The notes: generated from the sequence alone by a model not told the origin. Shown: positions 17,366 to 26,726, counted from the first letter of the stretch. The stretch: 64,000 nucleotides of DNA from Kangiellaceae bacterium (GCA_013373015.1 JABXIQ010000023.1:1-64000); one strand, 5' to 3'. A program made the numbers and translations.

Positions 17366-18955
17366 TTGGACTTTGCCTTGCCCAAACTCGCTAATTTATT
17401 TACCGAATCTTTAGTTGCTGATCCCGAAGTGGGGAACTTTACTCGTCAGGTTGCTGATGCCAGCTATTCCTTTTGCCAACCTGTGAAACCAAGCGCTGCC
17501 GAACTAGCAAGTTATTCACCAGAAATTGCACAATTATTAAATATTAATTCTAGCAATGGGTTATCAAAAGAGTGGCAGGCCATATTGTCTGGTTCGCACA
17601 TAGCAGATGGCTCAAAACCTTTTGCCATGCGTTATGCCGGACATCAATTTGGCAATTGGGCTGGTCAATTAGGCGATGGTCGCGCTATTAATCTTGGCAA
17701 TCTAGAAATTAATAATCAATCTTTTGAGTTACAACTCAAAGGCGCAGGGCCAACCCCTTATTCTCGCCAAGGCGATGGCTATGCCGTATTGCGCTCGTCA
17801 ATTCGCGAATTCTTGTGTAGCGAGGCCATGCATCACTTGGGTGTTCCCACCACTCGCGCTCTATCCTTGATGACCACTGGTGACATGATCACCCGCGATA
17901 TGTTTTATGATGGTCATCCTGAGCAAGAGCCTGGCGCTATCGTCTGTCGCGTTGCACCCTCCTTTATTCGTTTTGGTAATTTTCAAATTCATGCCGCTTA
18001 TCAAGAACTCGACCTTCTTAAACAATTAGCTGATTTCACCATTAACAATTATTTTCCTCATTTAATAGAAAAGCCCGCTAACCAAAAGAATATTACTAAA
18101 GAAATCTACATTGCTTGGTTTGAGCAAATCTGTCGTGACACAGCGGATATGATCGTGCACTGGCAGCGAGTTGGTTTTGTGCACGGCGTGATGAATACGG
18201 ACAATATGTCCATTCATGGACTAACCATTGACTATGGCCCTTATGGCTTTTTGGATAATTTTGATCCTGACTGGACACCCAATACGACGGATGCACAAGG
18301 CAAGCGTTATCGCTATGCTAATCAACCTTACGTTGCCCATTGGAATCTGGTCAAATTGGCAGAAGCGATTTATCCATTAATCGAGGAGTCAGAACCGCTT
18401 GAAGCTATTCTGAATGATTTCCCAGTATATTATGAACGCCAATGGCAACGCATGATGGCTAATAAACTTGGCCTAGCTGACATTGAAGTATCAGATAAAA
18501 AGCTGTTTCAAGATCTTGAGCAATTACTTGCCGCGGTTGAAACTGACATGGCCATTTTCTATCGTGAGTTGGCGAAATTTGATGGTCAGTTGAATAGCGT
18601 TTCGCAACTTTGTGCTGATGCTTATTATCAACCGAACGCGCTTTCAAATGATTATATTCAAATGCGGAATCAATGGTTTCTAGCCTACGCTGAGCGTTTG
18701 CAACGAAACTCGTTTGATAGTCAGCAAAGGATAGCTTTAATGAACAGCACCAATCCTAAATATATTTTGCGCAATTATTTGTCGCAAGTTGCTATCGATA
18801 AAGCTCATCAAGGCGATTATTCTGAAATTGATAAGTTGCTAAACATCATGCGTAAACCCTATGCTGAACAGCCTGAGTATCAGGATTATTACAGCAAACG
18901 CCCCGATTGGGCACGCCATAAAGCTGGTTGCTCTATGCTTTCTTGTAGTTCATAG
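17366..18955 (+). CDS. selO: SelO (YdiU) protein adenylyltransferase
   Basis: A 529-residue pseudokinase that transfers AMP from ATP to Ser, Thr or Tyr of target proteins, linked to redox stress. Visible features: MRYAGHQFGNWAGQLGDGRA, the KGAGPTPYSR nucleotide-binding segment, and HGVMNTDNMS with the catalytic and metal aspartates followed by DYGP. The C-terminus is SCSS: cysteine stands third from the end, where animal SelO carries selenocysteine. The start is TTG at 17366 and could be a few codons off. Confidence 0.94.
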   Translation: MDFALPKLANLFTESLVADPEVGNFTRQVADASYSFCQPVKPSAAELASYSPEIAQLLNINSSNGLSKEWQAILSGSHIADGSKPFAMRYAGHQFGNWAGQLGDGRAINLGNLEINNQSFELQLKGAGPTPYSRQGDGYAVLRSSIREFLCSEAMHHLGVPTTRALSLMTTGDMITRDMFYDGHPEQEPGAIVCRVAPSFIRFGNFQIHAAYQELDLLKQLADFTINNYFPHLIEKPANQKNITKEIYIAWFEQICRDTADMIVHWQRVGFVHGVMNTDNMSIHGLTIDYGPYGFLDNFDPDWTPNTTDAQGKRYRYANQPYVAHWNLVKLAEAIYPLIEESEPLEAILNDFPVYYERQWQRMMANKLGLADIEVSDKKLFQDLEQLLAAVETDMAIFYRELAKFDGQLNSVSQLCADAYYQPNALSNDYIQMRNQWFLAYAERLQRNSFDSQQRIALMNSTNPKYILRNYLSQVAIDKAHQGDYSEIDKLLNIMRKPYAEQPEYQDYYSKRPDWARHKAGCSMLSCSS

Positions 18956-19016
18956 AGCTATCTTTTGCCTGTATTGCTGGTAAAATCGAACTAATTCATT
19001 AACACAAGGCCTTCTT

Positions 19017-19598
19017 TTGACTAATAACGACATTCTACGCAGACTTCGCTACACCTTCGATCTTAACGATGGCAAGATGGTTGCTGTTTTTAGAGAAGCT
19101 GAAGCTCAAGTGACTCGAGCCCAAATTAAAAGTTGGCTGTTGAAAGATGATGATCCTAGCATGGTTCGGCTTAAAGATGTCGAGCTAGCGACTTTCCTTA
19201 ATGGTTTAATTAGTACCCGCCGAGGAAAAAAAGAAGGCTCAAGCCCTGAACCAGAGCAAAAACTCACGCACAATATGATTTTCCGCAAACTTAAAATTGC
19301 CATGAATTATATTGATGACGATATTTTATTCTTAATGAAAAGAGCAGGCTTTAATATTAGTCCGCATGAACTGAGTGCTTTTTTCCGCAAACCAGGTCAT
19401 CGCAATTATCGTGAATGCAAATCACAAATCTTGCGCAACTTCCTTACTGGTTTGCAAAAAGAATTACGTCCTAAAACGGATACGGAAGAAACAACTACAG
19501 AAAGTGCTGTAGCCTCTGAATCTAAACCTTCTGTAAAAAAACAAACTTCAAAAAAGCCTCAAGCAAATAATAAAAATGCAAAAATCTGGAAAAAATAA
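19017..19598 (+). CDS. DUF1456 (YehS) family protein
   Basis: A 193-residue cytosolic protein with two tandem DUF1456 repeats, each beginning with a NDILRRLRYTFDL-like or NMIFRKLKIAMNYIDD helix and ending in an LxxFLNGL or LRNFLTGL helix. Function is unknown. The C-terminal 40 residues are Lys/Thr-rich and probably disordered. The start is TTG at 19017. A TGCCGC/GCGGCA hairpin follows the stop (19599-19615), perhaps a terminator for this gene. Confidence 0.85.
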   Translation: MTNNDILRRLRYTFDLNDGKMVAVFREAEAQVTRAQIKSWLLKDDDPSMVRLKDVELATFLNGLISTRRGKKEGSSPEPEQKLTHNMIFRKLKIAMNYIDDDILFLMKRAGFNISPHELSAFFRKPGHRNYRECKSQILRNFLTGLQKELRPKTDTEETTTESAVASESKPSVKKQTSKKPQANNKNAKIWKK

Positions 19599-19615
19599 TG
19601 CCGCCTTACGCGGCA
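19599..19615. terminator. Hairpin after the DUF1456 gene
   Basis: A perfect 6-bp GC-rich stem TGCCGC/GCGGCA with a 5-nt loop lies directly after the stop codon, between two convergent genes. There is no strong T-tract, so intrinsic termination is uncertain. Confidence 0.4.
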
Positions 19616-19636
19616 CTATTCCCCATTCTAATTACT

Positions 19637-21265
19637 TTATTTTTTAGTCATTACATTAGCTTTGCCGTGTTGGGTAATCACCAATTGTGATTTATCTTCT
19701 TCAAATTCGATGACTATTCCCGCCAAGTCAAAACTAAATTTGCGATCTGCTTCGGCTTTCAGCGGAAACTCTGGTTGACCTGTTGCTTGGGCAAATAATG
19801 CTTCATCTTTTAGTTTAATTTCGATGTCCAACGGGAAGCTGTCGCTGGCATACACTCCAACAAACTTTTCTAATAATTCCGTAGCGACTTTTACTTGCTT
19901 AATTTCTGTTCCTTTTAAGGTAAAAATATCTGCGCGAGGCCCTTGTTTGATCACAAACTGTTTGTTCTTAGGATCAAACTTCATTTCAATGCCTGCCGCT
20001 GGAAATTCAAAAGTGTCCACATCGACAGCTGTTAAGGGAAAAGCACCTTGGCCGGATGCTTGTGCCAATAATTTTCCATCCTTAACCATGACGCTTATAT
20101 CTAGTGGGTGCGTATCACTACTATAACCACCTTCATATTTCTTTAGCTCATCTTCTGTTAACTCCAACTCTTTGAAAGTTGGAGTCTCAATTTCAGAACC
20201 AAACGCCGCTCTAAGTAATGTTTTATTCACTTTACCTAAATCATAGCTAACTGCGTTAGACAAATATGTAACGCCTATTTTTTGTTCAGGAAAATACAAT
20301 ATATTAGAGTTAAAGCTTTCAATGCCACCACTATGGCCATAAGCAATATATTCCGTTCCATCTGCATCAAGCTCGCGCTTGAAGATACCATGTCCATAAA
20401 GATCTTGCTCACTAATCATAGTTGCTAAAGATTCTTTGCTAATAAGTTTAGTATCAAATAGCGCCTTAAAGAAAATATTTAATTCTTCTGTGGTTGAGAC
20501 TAAAGCTCCAGCAGCATCAGCAACGGACATTTCCCATTGATCCACCACTTCCCACTTATCATCATTCAAGAAATAAGAATAGACTTCATTCTTTTCCGGC
20601 TCTGTTTTCTGTTCCAAATAGGTTGCTTTCAAACCAAGTGGTTTTGCAATTCGCTCCGCGATCAAATCACCATAATCTTTGCCACTAACTTGCTCAAGAA
20701 TATAACCTAATAATAAGTAGTTGCTGTTGCTATATTCTGCACGCTCGCCGGGCTTAAATGCGGGTTCTAATTTTTCGATACGCTCTACCATTTGTTGGTT
20801 GGTTTGAGGATCTTTAAAATAATCGCTGAAGTCTTCAGCGTTAGTAAAGTTATAAATACCTGAATGGTGGTTTAGCATTTGCTGGATACTAATTTCTTTT
20901 GCATTGGCAATTCCAGGGAAGTACTCTGACAGCTTAGTGTCAAGACTCAACTTTCCCTGTTCAATCATTTGAAAAATCAGTACCGTCGTAAAAGTTTTTG
21001 AAATAGAACCAATCTTATAACGATAACTCTGGTTAGAATCGACCAAATGATCGTCTTTTACAATAATTGCTTTTTCAAATAGTGGCTTTCCATCTTCATA
21101 TATAGCAATTGATCCTGCAAAACGGTTATTGTCTTTTAGTGCATCAAAATATTGCTCCAATTGTTTTTTATTGTTTGCATCAAATGACTTTGCGCTCACT
21201 GAAGCCGAAGTGGCTAGCGTTAATGCGACACCAATAGCTACTGGTAAAAATTTATTCTTTTTCAT
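19637..21265 (-). CDS. Secreted serine hydrolase (class C beta-lactamase/PBP4-like) with duplicated tail domain
   Basis: A 542-residue exported protein: signal peptide (1-25), serine beta-lactamase-like domain (about 30-365) and two tandem copies of a roughly 80-residue beta-rich domain (about 370-450 and 460-542). Catalytic signatures are SISK (SxxK) near 93, YSNSNY (YxN) near 170 and GHSGG (HxG, the KTG counterpart) near 315. It may cut peptides or esters; beta-lactam resistance should not be assumed. The two tail copies share SDTHPLDI / SDSFPLDI and ASGQGAFPL / ATGQPEFPL. Confidence 0.85.
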   Translation of the reverse strand: MKKNKFLPVAIGVALTLATSASVSAKSFDANNKKQLEQYFDALKDNNRFAGSIAIYEDGKPLFEKAIIVKDDHLVDSNQSYRYKIGSISKTFTTVLIFQMIEQGKLSLDTKLSEYFPGIANAKEISIQQMLNHHSGIYNFTNAEDFSDYFKDPQTNQQMVERIEKLEPAFKPGERAEYSNSNYLLLGYILEQVSGKDYGDLIAERIAKPLGLKATYLEQKTEPEKNEVYSYFLNDDKWEVVDQWEMSVADAAGALVSTTEELNIFFKALFDTKLISKESLATMISEQDLYGHGIFKRELDADGTEYIAYGHSGGIESFNSNILYFPEQKIGVTYLSNAVSYDLGKVNKTLLRAAFGSEIETPTFKELELTEDELKKYEGGYSSDTHPLDISVMVKDGKLLAQASGQGAFPLTAVDVDTFEFPAAGIEMKFDPKNKQFVIKQGPRADIFTLKGTEIKQVKVATELLEKFVGVYASDSFPLDIEIKLKDEALFAQATGQPEFPLKAEADRKFSFDLAGIVIEFEEDKSQLVITQHGKANVMTKK

Positions 21266-21510
21266 AGTTATCCCTCAGTTTGATTTTCTTTTACTGTAAT
21301 GAAAGCATGCTAGAAATACTCTTTCAAATTGTTACGTTTTATGAATCTAGTACTACAACACAGTATCTATACAGGTAACGATTAATAGACCATTTTATTC
21401 CCTTGTTTGGATGCAATTAGTGAAAAGATTAATTATTTTTACTCATATTTTCTTAAACATGGATCTTTGCTTAGCTTTGCAGTACATTAGGTTTCCAATA
21501 AATGGGGAAG

Positions 21511-21716
21511 GTTATCCACAGCCTTAACATTTCTGTGGATAACTTTGTGCAAACTTTTTTCACCTATTTTTAATAATAAGGTAATTATTAAACACTGCCA
21601 TTCTACAGCAATCATCAGATCTTATTAACTTGTTATATTTCAACACGTTATAAGCATCTTCAAAAGTGACTTGTTAGCTAAATCGGTCATTCTTTACTCA
21701 GAAGCAGTGTGGATAA
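21511..21716. other. Cluster of three perfect DnaA boxes in an intergenic region
   Basis: The 497-nt interval between the divergent hydrolase and dctQ genes (21266-21762) contains three exact TTATCCACA boxes: 21512-21520 (+), 21534-21542 (-) and 21708-21716 (-). The first two form a perfect 11-bp inverted repeat GTTATCCACAG/CTGTGGATAAC with an 11-nt spacer. AT-rich sequence (21550-21600, ATTTTTAATAATAAGG and TAATTATTAAAC) lies between boxes two and three. It could be a DnaA titration site, a DnaA-regulated promoter or part of an origin. GATC sites are few, and no dnaA/mnmG neighbours are present. Confidence 0.7.
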
Positions 21717-21762
21717 GGTTTACTGAAAAGTCCCTTCAAGCTTGTTTAACCAATAAATTACA

Positions 21763-22344
21763 GTGTTCATGAAGCAAATAATTTTTAATTTAGTCAATTT
21801 TTTTGAATGGGTTACCGAATGGACAGGCAAGTTGATTGCTTGGCTGACTCTTTTTATGGTTTTGGCAGTGGTCAGTGTTCTGATCCTACGTAATCTATTC
21901 GAAATTAGCGCAATAGCTCTACAAGAATCCGTTAGTTATATGCACGCTATGGTATTTATGCTCGGTGCGGCTTTTACCTTAAAACACAATGATCATGTGC
22001 GAGTTGACGTTTTTTACCATAGATTTTCTGACAAAAAGAAAGCCTGGGTTGATAATCTTGGCTTTTTGCTACTGCTACTACCCGTTTGTATCTTTATTTT
22101 CATCTATTGCAAAGACTATGTGATGTTCAACTGGGAACTTAAAGAAGGCTCTAACCAACCAGGTGGTTTACCTTACCTCTATATGCTCAAAGGACTATTG
22201 CTGGCGATGCCGGTGGCAGTGATTATTCAAGGACTTGCGCAATTCCTAACTAACAGCATGTATTTATTGGGTTGGCGTGAAAGCCCTTATGCCAATAGCT
22301 CTCCTGATACTACGCAAGCCATAAAGGAGGCCAGTCATGTTTGA
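21763..22344 (+). CDS. dctQ: TRAP transporter small permease (DctQ)
   Basis: A 193-residue inner-membrane protein with four predicted helices (about 20-42, 55-78, 98-118 and 145-165), the DctQ layout. It pairs with DctM to import a solute using the sodium or proton gradient. The LKHNDHVRVDVFY segment after helix two is typical. The start could be GTG 21763 or ATG 21769. It overlaps dctM by 8 nt, showing translational coupling. Confidence 0.92.
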   Translation: MFMKQIIFNLVNFFEWVTEWTGKLIAWLTLFMVLAVVSVLILRNLFEISAIALQESVSYMHAMVFMLGAAFTLKHNDHVRVDVFYHRFSDKKKAWVDNLGFLLLLLPVCIFIFIYCKDYVMFNWELKEGSNQPGGLPYLYMLKGLLLAMPVAVIIQGLAQFLTNSMYLLGWRESPYANSSPDTTQAIKEASHV

Positions 22345-23707
22345 GTTAATGCCTCTGCTACTATTTCTTGCGGTTTGTCTGGTACTACTATGGGGTTATC
22401 CTGTCGCGTTTTCATTAGCAGGCGTATCGCTATTATTTGCTGGTATCGGCTTTATGACTGGCATGATCGAGCCAATCCAACTCAACTTTCTTCCTGGCCG
22501 CTTATATAAAATTATGGAGCGTGGCACGCTGATAGCCGTTCCTCTGTTTATTTTTATGGGGCTAATGCTTGAACGCAGTAAAATCGCTGAAGATCTTCTC
22601 GAATCCATGGCAACCATGTTTGGCAAATTACGTGGCGGTATGGGCATCGCTGTTACGCTAGTCGGCATGTTGTTAGCGGCCAGCACTGGTATCGTTGGTG
22701 CAACGGTCGTAACCATGGGGCTTTTATCACTTCCAGCCATGCTCAAGCGTGGTTACAAACCTGAATTAGCGACCGGCGTAATTTGTGCCTCAGGTACCCT
22801 TGGACAAATTATTCCACCATCCATTGTGCTAGTTTTGCTTGGCGATGTGTTAGCCAATGCAATGACCGAAGCTAAAGGCCAAGGTCTACAAACTGAGCAA
22901 GTGGCTTCAATAGGCGACCTCTTCATGGGCGCGGTAATCCCAGGCATGATCTTAGTTATTGGCTATATGATCTACGTTGCATTTATTGCATGGCGTAAGC
23001 CTGAATATGCTCCCGCGATGGAGTTTGATAAAGTCGATATGAAAACGGCCATGTGGAAAGCTCTTAAAAGCCTTTCTTTGCCATTAATTCTGATCGTGGC
23101 AGTATTAGGTTCTATTTTATACGGTATAGCAACACCCACCGAGGCCGCTGCCATTGGAGCCTTGGGTGCAATTCTATTAGCAATATTACGCCGTCAATTC
23201 ACCTTAGCGCGACTGGTTGACGTTATGCAGTCCACTGTCAAAACCACCAGTATGGTCTTTTTAATATTGATTGGTGCTTCAATTTTCTCACTCGTATTCC
23301 GTATGTACGGTGGCGATGAAATTATCCGCGAGTTTTTCACAGGCTTGCCCGGAGGTCTTTTCACAGCGTTGCTAATTATTATGTTAGTGATGTTTTTATT
23401 GGGTTTTATTCTCGACTTCATCGAAATCACTTTCGTTGTAGTGCCGATTGTTGGCCCTGTATTATTGATGATGGGCGCCGATCCCATTTGGCTTGGGATC
23501 TTAATTGCCATTAACCTGCAAACATCATTTTTAACACCACCCTTTGGTTTCGCACTATTTTATTTGCGTGGCGTAGCGCCACCAGAAGTTAAAACCGCAC
23601 ATATTTACCGCGGTGTTATTCCATTTATTGTGATACAAGTTATAGTATTAGCCATGATTGCAGCTTGGCCTTCTTTAGCCACTTGGCTGCCACAATCCAT
23701 AGGATAA
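22337..23707 (+). CDS. dctM: TRAP transporter large permease (DctM)
   Basis: A 456-residue membrane transport subunit with about 12 helices. DctM-family marks: GRLYKIMERGTLIAVPLFIFMG, ASTGIVGATVVTMGLL, GTLGQIIPPSIVLV and the C-terminal LQTSFLTPPFGFALFYLRG. The last is common in TRAP subgroups for carboxylates and 2-oxo acids. It follows dctQ with overlap. The matching binding protein is on the other strand beyond murI (24632-25744). Confidence 0.94.
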   Translation: MFELMPLLLFLAVCLVLLWGYPVAFSLAGVSLLFAGIGFMTGMIEPIQLNFLPGRLYKIMERGTLIAVPLFIFMGLMLERSKIAEDLLESMATMFGKLRGGMGIAVTLVGMLLAASTGIVGATVVTMGLLSLPAMLKRGYKPELATGVICASGTLGQIIPPSIVLVLLGDVLANAMTEAKGQGLQTEQVASIGDLFMGAVIPGMILVIGYMIYVAFIAWRKPEYAPAMEFDKVDMKTAMWKALKSLSLPLILIVAVLGSILYGIATPTEAAAIGALGAILLAILRRQFTLARLVDVMQSTVKTTSMVFLILIGASIFSLVFRMYGGDEIIREFFTGLPGGLFTALLIIMLVMFLLGFILDFIEITFVVVPIVGPVLLMMGADPIWLGILIAINLQTSFLTPPFGFALFYLRGVAPPEVKTAHIYRGVIPFIVIQVIVLAMIAAWPSLATWLPQSIG

Positions 23708-23724
23708 AAAGGTTAGAGTGTAAG

Positions 23725-24513
23725 GTGTCACAACAACCCATTGGTATATTCGATTCAGGCGTGGGTGGTCTTTCGATTCTGAAAGCCATCCAACATCATT
23801 TGCCCAATGAAAATTTGCTCTATTTTGCCGATTCAAAATATGCACCCTATGGCAAATTGGATCAAAAAATTCTACATGAGCGTTGTCGCTTTATCGCCCA
23901 GTTTTTTGTAGAAAAAAATGCAAAAGCTCTCGTAATTGCCTGCAACACTGCTACTGCAGTAATGGCGGATTGGTTACGCGCAGAATTTGACTTACCCATT
24001 ATTGCGTTAGAACCTGCCATTAAACCTGCAGCAGAAATCACCAAAACCAACAACATCGGTGTCTTTGCTACAGAAAATACTTTACACAGTGAACGTTATT
24101 TATCTTTACTACAAAAGTATGCCAAGGATAAAAAAGTATTTGAAAGTTCTTGCGCGGGATTTGTTGAACAAGTGGAACTTGGTGAATTAGCAACACCGAA
24201 AACCCTGTCGCTCATTGAAAACTATCTTAATCCCATGCTAGAACAGAATATCGATGTGCTTGTATTGGGTTGTACTCATTATCCCTTTTTAGAACAGTCT
24301 ATTCGCAAAATAGCTGGCGAACATCAACTTGAAATTTTGGATACCGCCGATGCGGTTTCTTTGCAGCTAACTAGAGTGTTGGCGGAGCATGAGTTGCTTA
24401 ATTTTGATGGGCATCATCAAGATTTGTTTTTTACCAGCTCTCAATTACAACAAGCAAAGCCAGTGTTCTCCAAATTACTTAATACAGATATAACTGTAGT
24501 GGAAGTTTCTTAA
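23725..24513 (+). CDS. murI: Glutamate racemase
   Basis: A 262-residue enzyme that makes D-glutamate for peptidoglycan. Signatures: FDSGVGGLSIL, FADSKYAPYG, first catalytic cysteine in CNTATAV, second in GCTHYPFL. I chose GTG 23725 (VSQQPIGIFDSG) because it lies 17 nt after the dctM stop; the longer reading overlaps dctM and adds a non-family N-terminus. Being directly downstream, it may share the TRAP transcript. Confidence 0.95.
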   Translation: MSQQPIGIFDSGVGGLSILKAIQHHLPNENLLYFADSKYAPYGKLDQKILHERCRFIAQFFVEKNAKALVIACNTATAVMADWLRAEFDLPIIALEPAIKPAAEITKTNNIGVFATENTLHSERYLSLLQKYAKDKKVFESSCAGFVEQVELGELATPKTLSLIENYLNPMLEQNIDVLVLGCTHYPFLEQSIRKIAGEHQLEILDTADAVSLQLTRVLAEHELLNFDGHHQDLFFTSSQLQQAKPVFSKLLNTDITVVEVS

Positions 24514-24551
24514 ACAATATAAACATCCCCTATGATCAAAGCGTCCCATCT

Positions 24552-24598
24552 AAGTGGAAGCGAGAAGTTAATTAAAGCTCACTTATGCGTTTCCACTT
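24552..24598. terminator. Inverted repeat between convergent murI and the TRAP binding-protein gene
   Basis: AAGTGGAAGCG pairs with CGTTTCCACTT over 11 positions with one G-T pair and a 25-nt loop. It sits between two convergent stops. Without a T-run it may stabilise 3' ends rather than terminate alone. Confidence 0.45.
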
Positions 24599-24631
24599 TC
24601 GCCTAAATTAGCACGGTAACTTAGAAAGACA

Positions 24632-25744
24632 TCAAGATCTCGCCGAATAATAACTTTGCTCAGAAACCTTATGCCATTCTCGGGCTTGGTCGCGGAATGA
24701 TTTGAACGAGTCTAATATTCGTTGATCTAAATCGGTCTTCACCTGTTCTTGCAACATATTTTCAGAAATTGTCGCCAATTCCTGCAAAACATCATCAGGT
24801 AATTTACGCAAATCTACCTTGTGCTTAGTAACCAAGGTGTTTAGCGCGTCATTATTTTTTGCAGTGAAGTCGGCCAACATATCAGCATTGGCTGTTCGAC
24901 AGGCTTGTGTAACGATTTGTTGTAAATCCTCTGGCAATGCTTCATATGCTTTTTTGTTGATCAAAGCTTCTAAAGTTGTACCTGGCTCATGCCAACCTGG
25001 GTAATAATAGAATTTGGCCGCTTTAAATAAGCCGAAGGCTAAATCGTTGTAAGGCCCTACCCACTCAGCAGCATCAATCGCCCCCGTTTCCAGCGAAGTA
25101 AAGACTTCACTGCCAGGCATTAATACAGGAATACCGCCTGCACGTTTCCATACTTCACCGCCCAGGCCAGGAATGCGCATTTTCAAACCTTTAATGTCTG
25201 CTAGGGAATTGATTTCCTTATTAAACCAACCCGCCATTTGCACACCAGTATTACCCGCTGGCTCAGGAATTAAGTTAAAACGCTCATACAGTTCACGCCA
25301 TAACTCAATGCCACCACCATGTAAAAGCCAACCATTCATCTCTTGAGCATTAAGACCAAAGGGCACCGCAGCAAAGAATGGTGCCATCGACAACTTTCCT
25401 TTCCAATAATAGGAAGCGCCATGACCCATTTGTGCTGCACCGCTGGCGACCGACTCAAATACCTGCAACGCTGGCACTAGCTCACCCGAGCCATAGACTT
25501 TGACCTGCATACGGCCGCCACTCATTTCATTAATCAATTGAGCAAGATATTCTGCGCCCTCACCCAAGCCAGCAAAGTTTTTAGGCCAAGTGGTCACCAT
25601 AGTCCATTTAATTTTCTTGCCTGAGAAACCTTCTGCTCCAGCAGTAGCGCAATCGGTTGGCTTTGAACCGCATCCTGTTAATCCTGCTACTGTAGCACCT
25701 GCTCCTAAAGCTCCTATTGCACCGACAAACTTTCTTCTTTTCAT
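24632..25744 (-). CDS. TRAP transporter substrate-binding lipoprotein (DctP, TakP-like)
   Basis: A 370-residue periplasmic binding protein. The N-terminus has a twin-arginine-like MKRRKFVGAIGA and a lipobox LTGC (Cys 25), so it may use Tat export and be lipid anchored. Segments WPKNFAGLGEGAEYLAQLI, the TakP-type ETGAIDAAEWVGPYNDLAFG and YYPGWHEPGTTLE recall binding proteins for 2-oxo acids. It most likely delivers a carboxylate to the DctQM pair at 21763-23707, although it is on the opposite strand with murI between. Confidence 0.9.
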   Translation of the reverse strand: MKRRKFVGAIGALGAGATVAGLTGCGSKPTDCATAGAEGFSGKKIKWTMVTTWPKNFAGLGEGAEYLAQLINEMSGGRMQVKVYGSGELVPALQVFESVASGAAQMGHGASYYWKGKLSMAPFFAAVPFGLNAQEMNGWLLHGGGIELWRELYERFNLIPEPAGNTGVQMAGWFNKEINSLADIKGLKMRIPGLGGEVWKRAGGIPVLMPGSEVFTSLETGAIDAAEWVGPYNDLAFGLFKAAKFYYYPGWHEPGTTLEALINKKAYEALPEDLQQIVTQACRTANADMLADFTAKNNDALNTLVTKHKVDLRKLPDDVLQELATISENMLQEQVKTDLDQRILDSFKSFRDQAREWHKVSEQSYYSARS

Positions 25745-25919
25745 AATGCTCTCGATCTTCTAACTAAATTGATTATTTCACTACTACTGTTTGACCATTT
25801 TAATTCATTGTTTTATCAAATCAGTAGGTTACAAAAAACTACTGGCAACAATGTACCTACTATAATAGGCTATGGCAACTTATGTTACCAAATACACTAT
25901 AAAATCAGGGGTAGAAGTG

Positions 25920-26663
25920 ATGTCTAGCTTCATTAATATTTATGAAAATGCACTAGACGCCGATTTTTGTCAGCGTTGTATTGAAAAATTTGAACAAAGT
26001 CCAAACACACATCAAGGCCAAACCGGGCATGGTGTGGATAAAATTAAGAAAAACAGTATTGATATTACTTGTACTAACTTTCCAGATGAATGGACGGAAG
26101 AGATGTTACATCTTCAAAATGTGGTACTAAAAGGCATGTTGCATTATGTTCGCCAATATCCGTTTCTTTTAGCAGGCGCCATTTCTTTGATGTATCAAAA
26201 CGCTGAAGGTGAAATGGAGCAATTAAGCTATGTTGACGTTGAAAAGATGGATGATGATACCTTGGCCAATTTTTTACGCGCGGTTTATCGTCTTGGCTCG
26301 GTCAATATGCAAAAATACGAAAAAGGCCAAGGTGGCTATTTCCATTGGCACTCGGAACATTACCCACACCCTACGGATCCACATCAGGATAGCTTGCATC
26401 GCAATCTAGTATGGATGTTCTATTTGAATGATGTTGAAGAAGGGGGAGAAACAGAGTTTTTCTATCAAAAAGTACGCTCTAAGCCCAAGCAAGGTTCTTT
26501 AGTTATTTTTCCAGCAGGTTTTACTCATACTCATCGCGGCCAAAAACCTGTGTCTAATGATAAATACATCTTTACTAGCTGGGTGCTCTATCAAAGAGCT
26601 CAAGATATGTACGGCTCTCCACAACAACAAGAACCTCAACCTAAACCTCAAGAGCAACCATAA
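25920..26663 (+). CDS. 2-oxoglutarate/Fe(II) oxygenase, prolyl 4-hydroxylase type
   Basis: A 247-residue oxygenase. The iron site is best read as HSE (in YFHWHSEHY, near residue 143) and a distal His in GFTHTHRG near 202; a basic residue of QKP two or three positions later would bind 2-oxoglutarate. The usual HxD is thus HxE here. The C-terminus is Gln/Pro-rich and disordered. ATG 25920 is chosen over the ORF-extending ATG at 25872 because AGGGGTAG lies at the right distance, and MSSFINIYENALD starts the domain. The substrate is unknown. Confidence 0.8.
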   Translation: MSSFINIYENALDADFCQRCIEKFEQSPNTHQGQTGHGVDKIKKNSIDITCTNFPDEWTEEMLHLQNVVLKGMLHYVRQYPFLLAGAISLMYQNAEGEMEQLSYVDVEKMDDDTLANFLRAVYRLGSVNMQKYEKGQGGYFHWHSEHYPHPTDPHQDSLHRNLVWMFYLNDVEEGGETEFFYQKVRSKPKQGSLVIFPAGFTHTHRGQKPVSNDKYIFTSWVLYQRAQDMYGSPQQQEPQPKPQEQP

Positions 26664-26681
26664 AATATATTTTCAAAGCAA

Positions 26682-26708
26682 AAAAGCCCAGCAATTTGCT
26701 GGGCTTTT
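26682..26708. terminator. Bidirectional rho-independent terminator
   Basis: Perfect 11-bp stem AAAAGCCCAGC/GCTGGGCTTTT with a 5-nt loop between convergent genes: the oxygenase (+) and the first subtilase (-). It has A-run and T-run flanks and should serve both directions. Confidence 0.88.
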
Positions 26709-26726
26709 ATTTCCACTGTCAAGTTA

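Noticed and set aside
19637-21265. Antibiotic-resistance beta-lactamase
   Set aside because: The motifs are shared by many serine hydrolases and peptidases; the tail domains and HxG motif do not specify beta-lactam hydrolysis.
21511-21543. Inverted repeat read as a terminator
   Set aside because: Both flanking genes are transcribed away from it, no T-run follows directly, and both arms are exact DnaA boxes.
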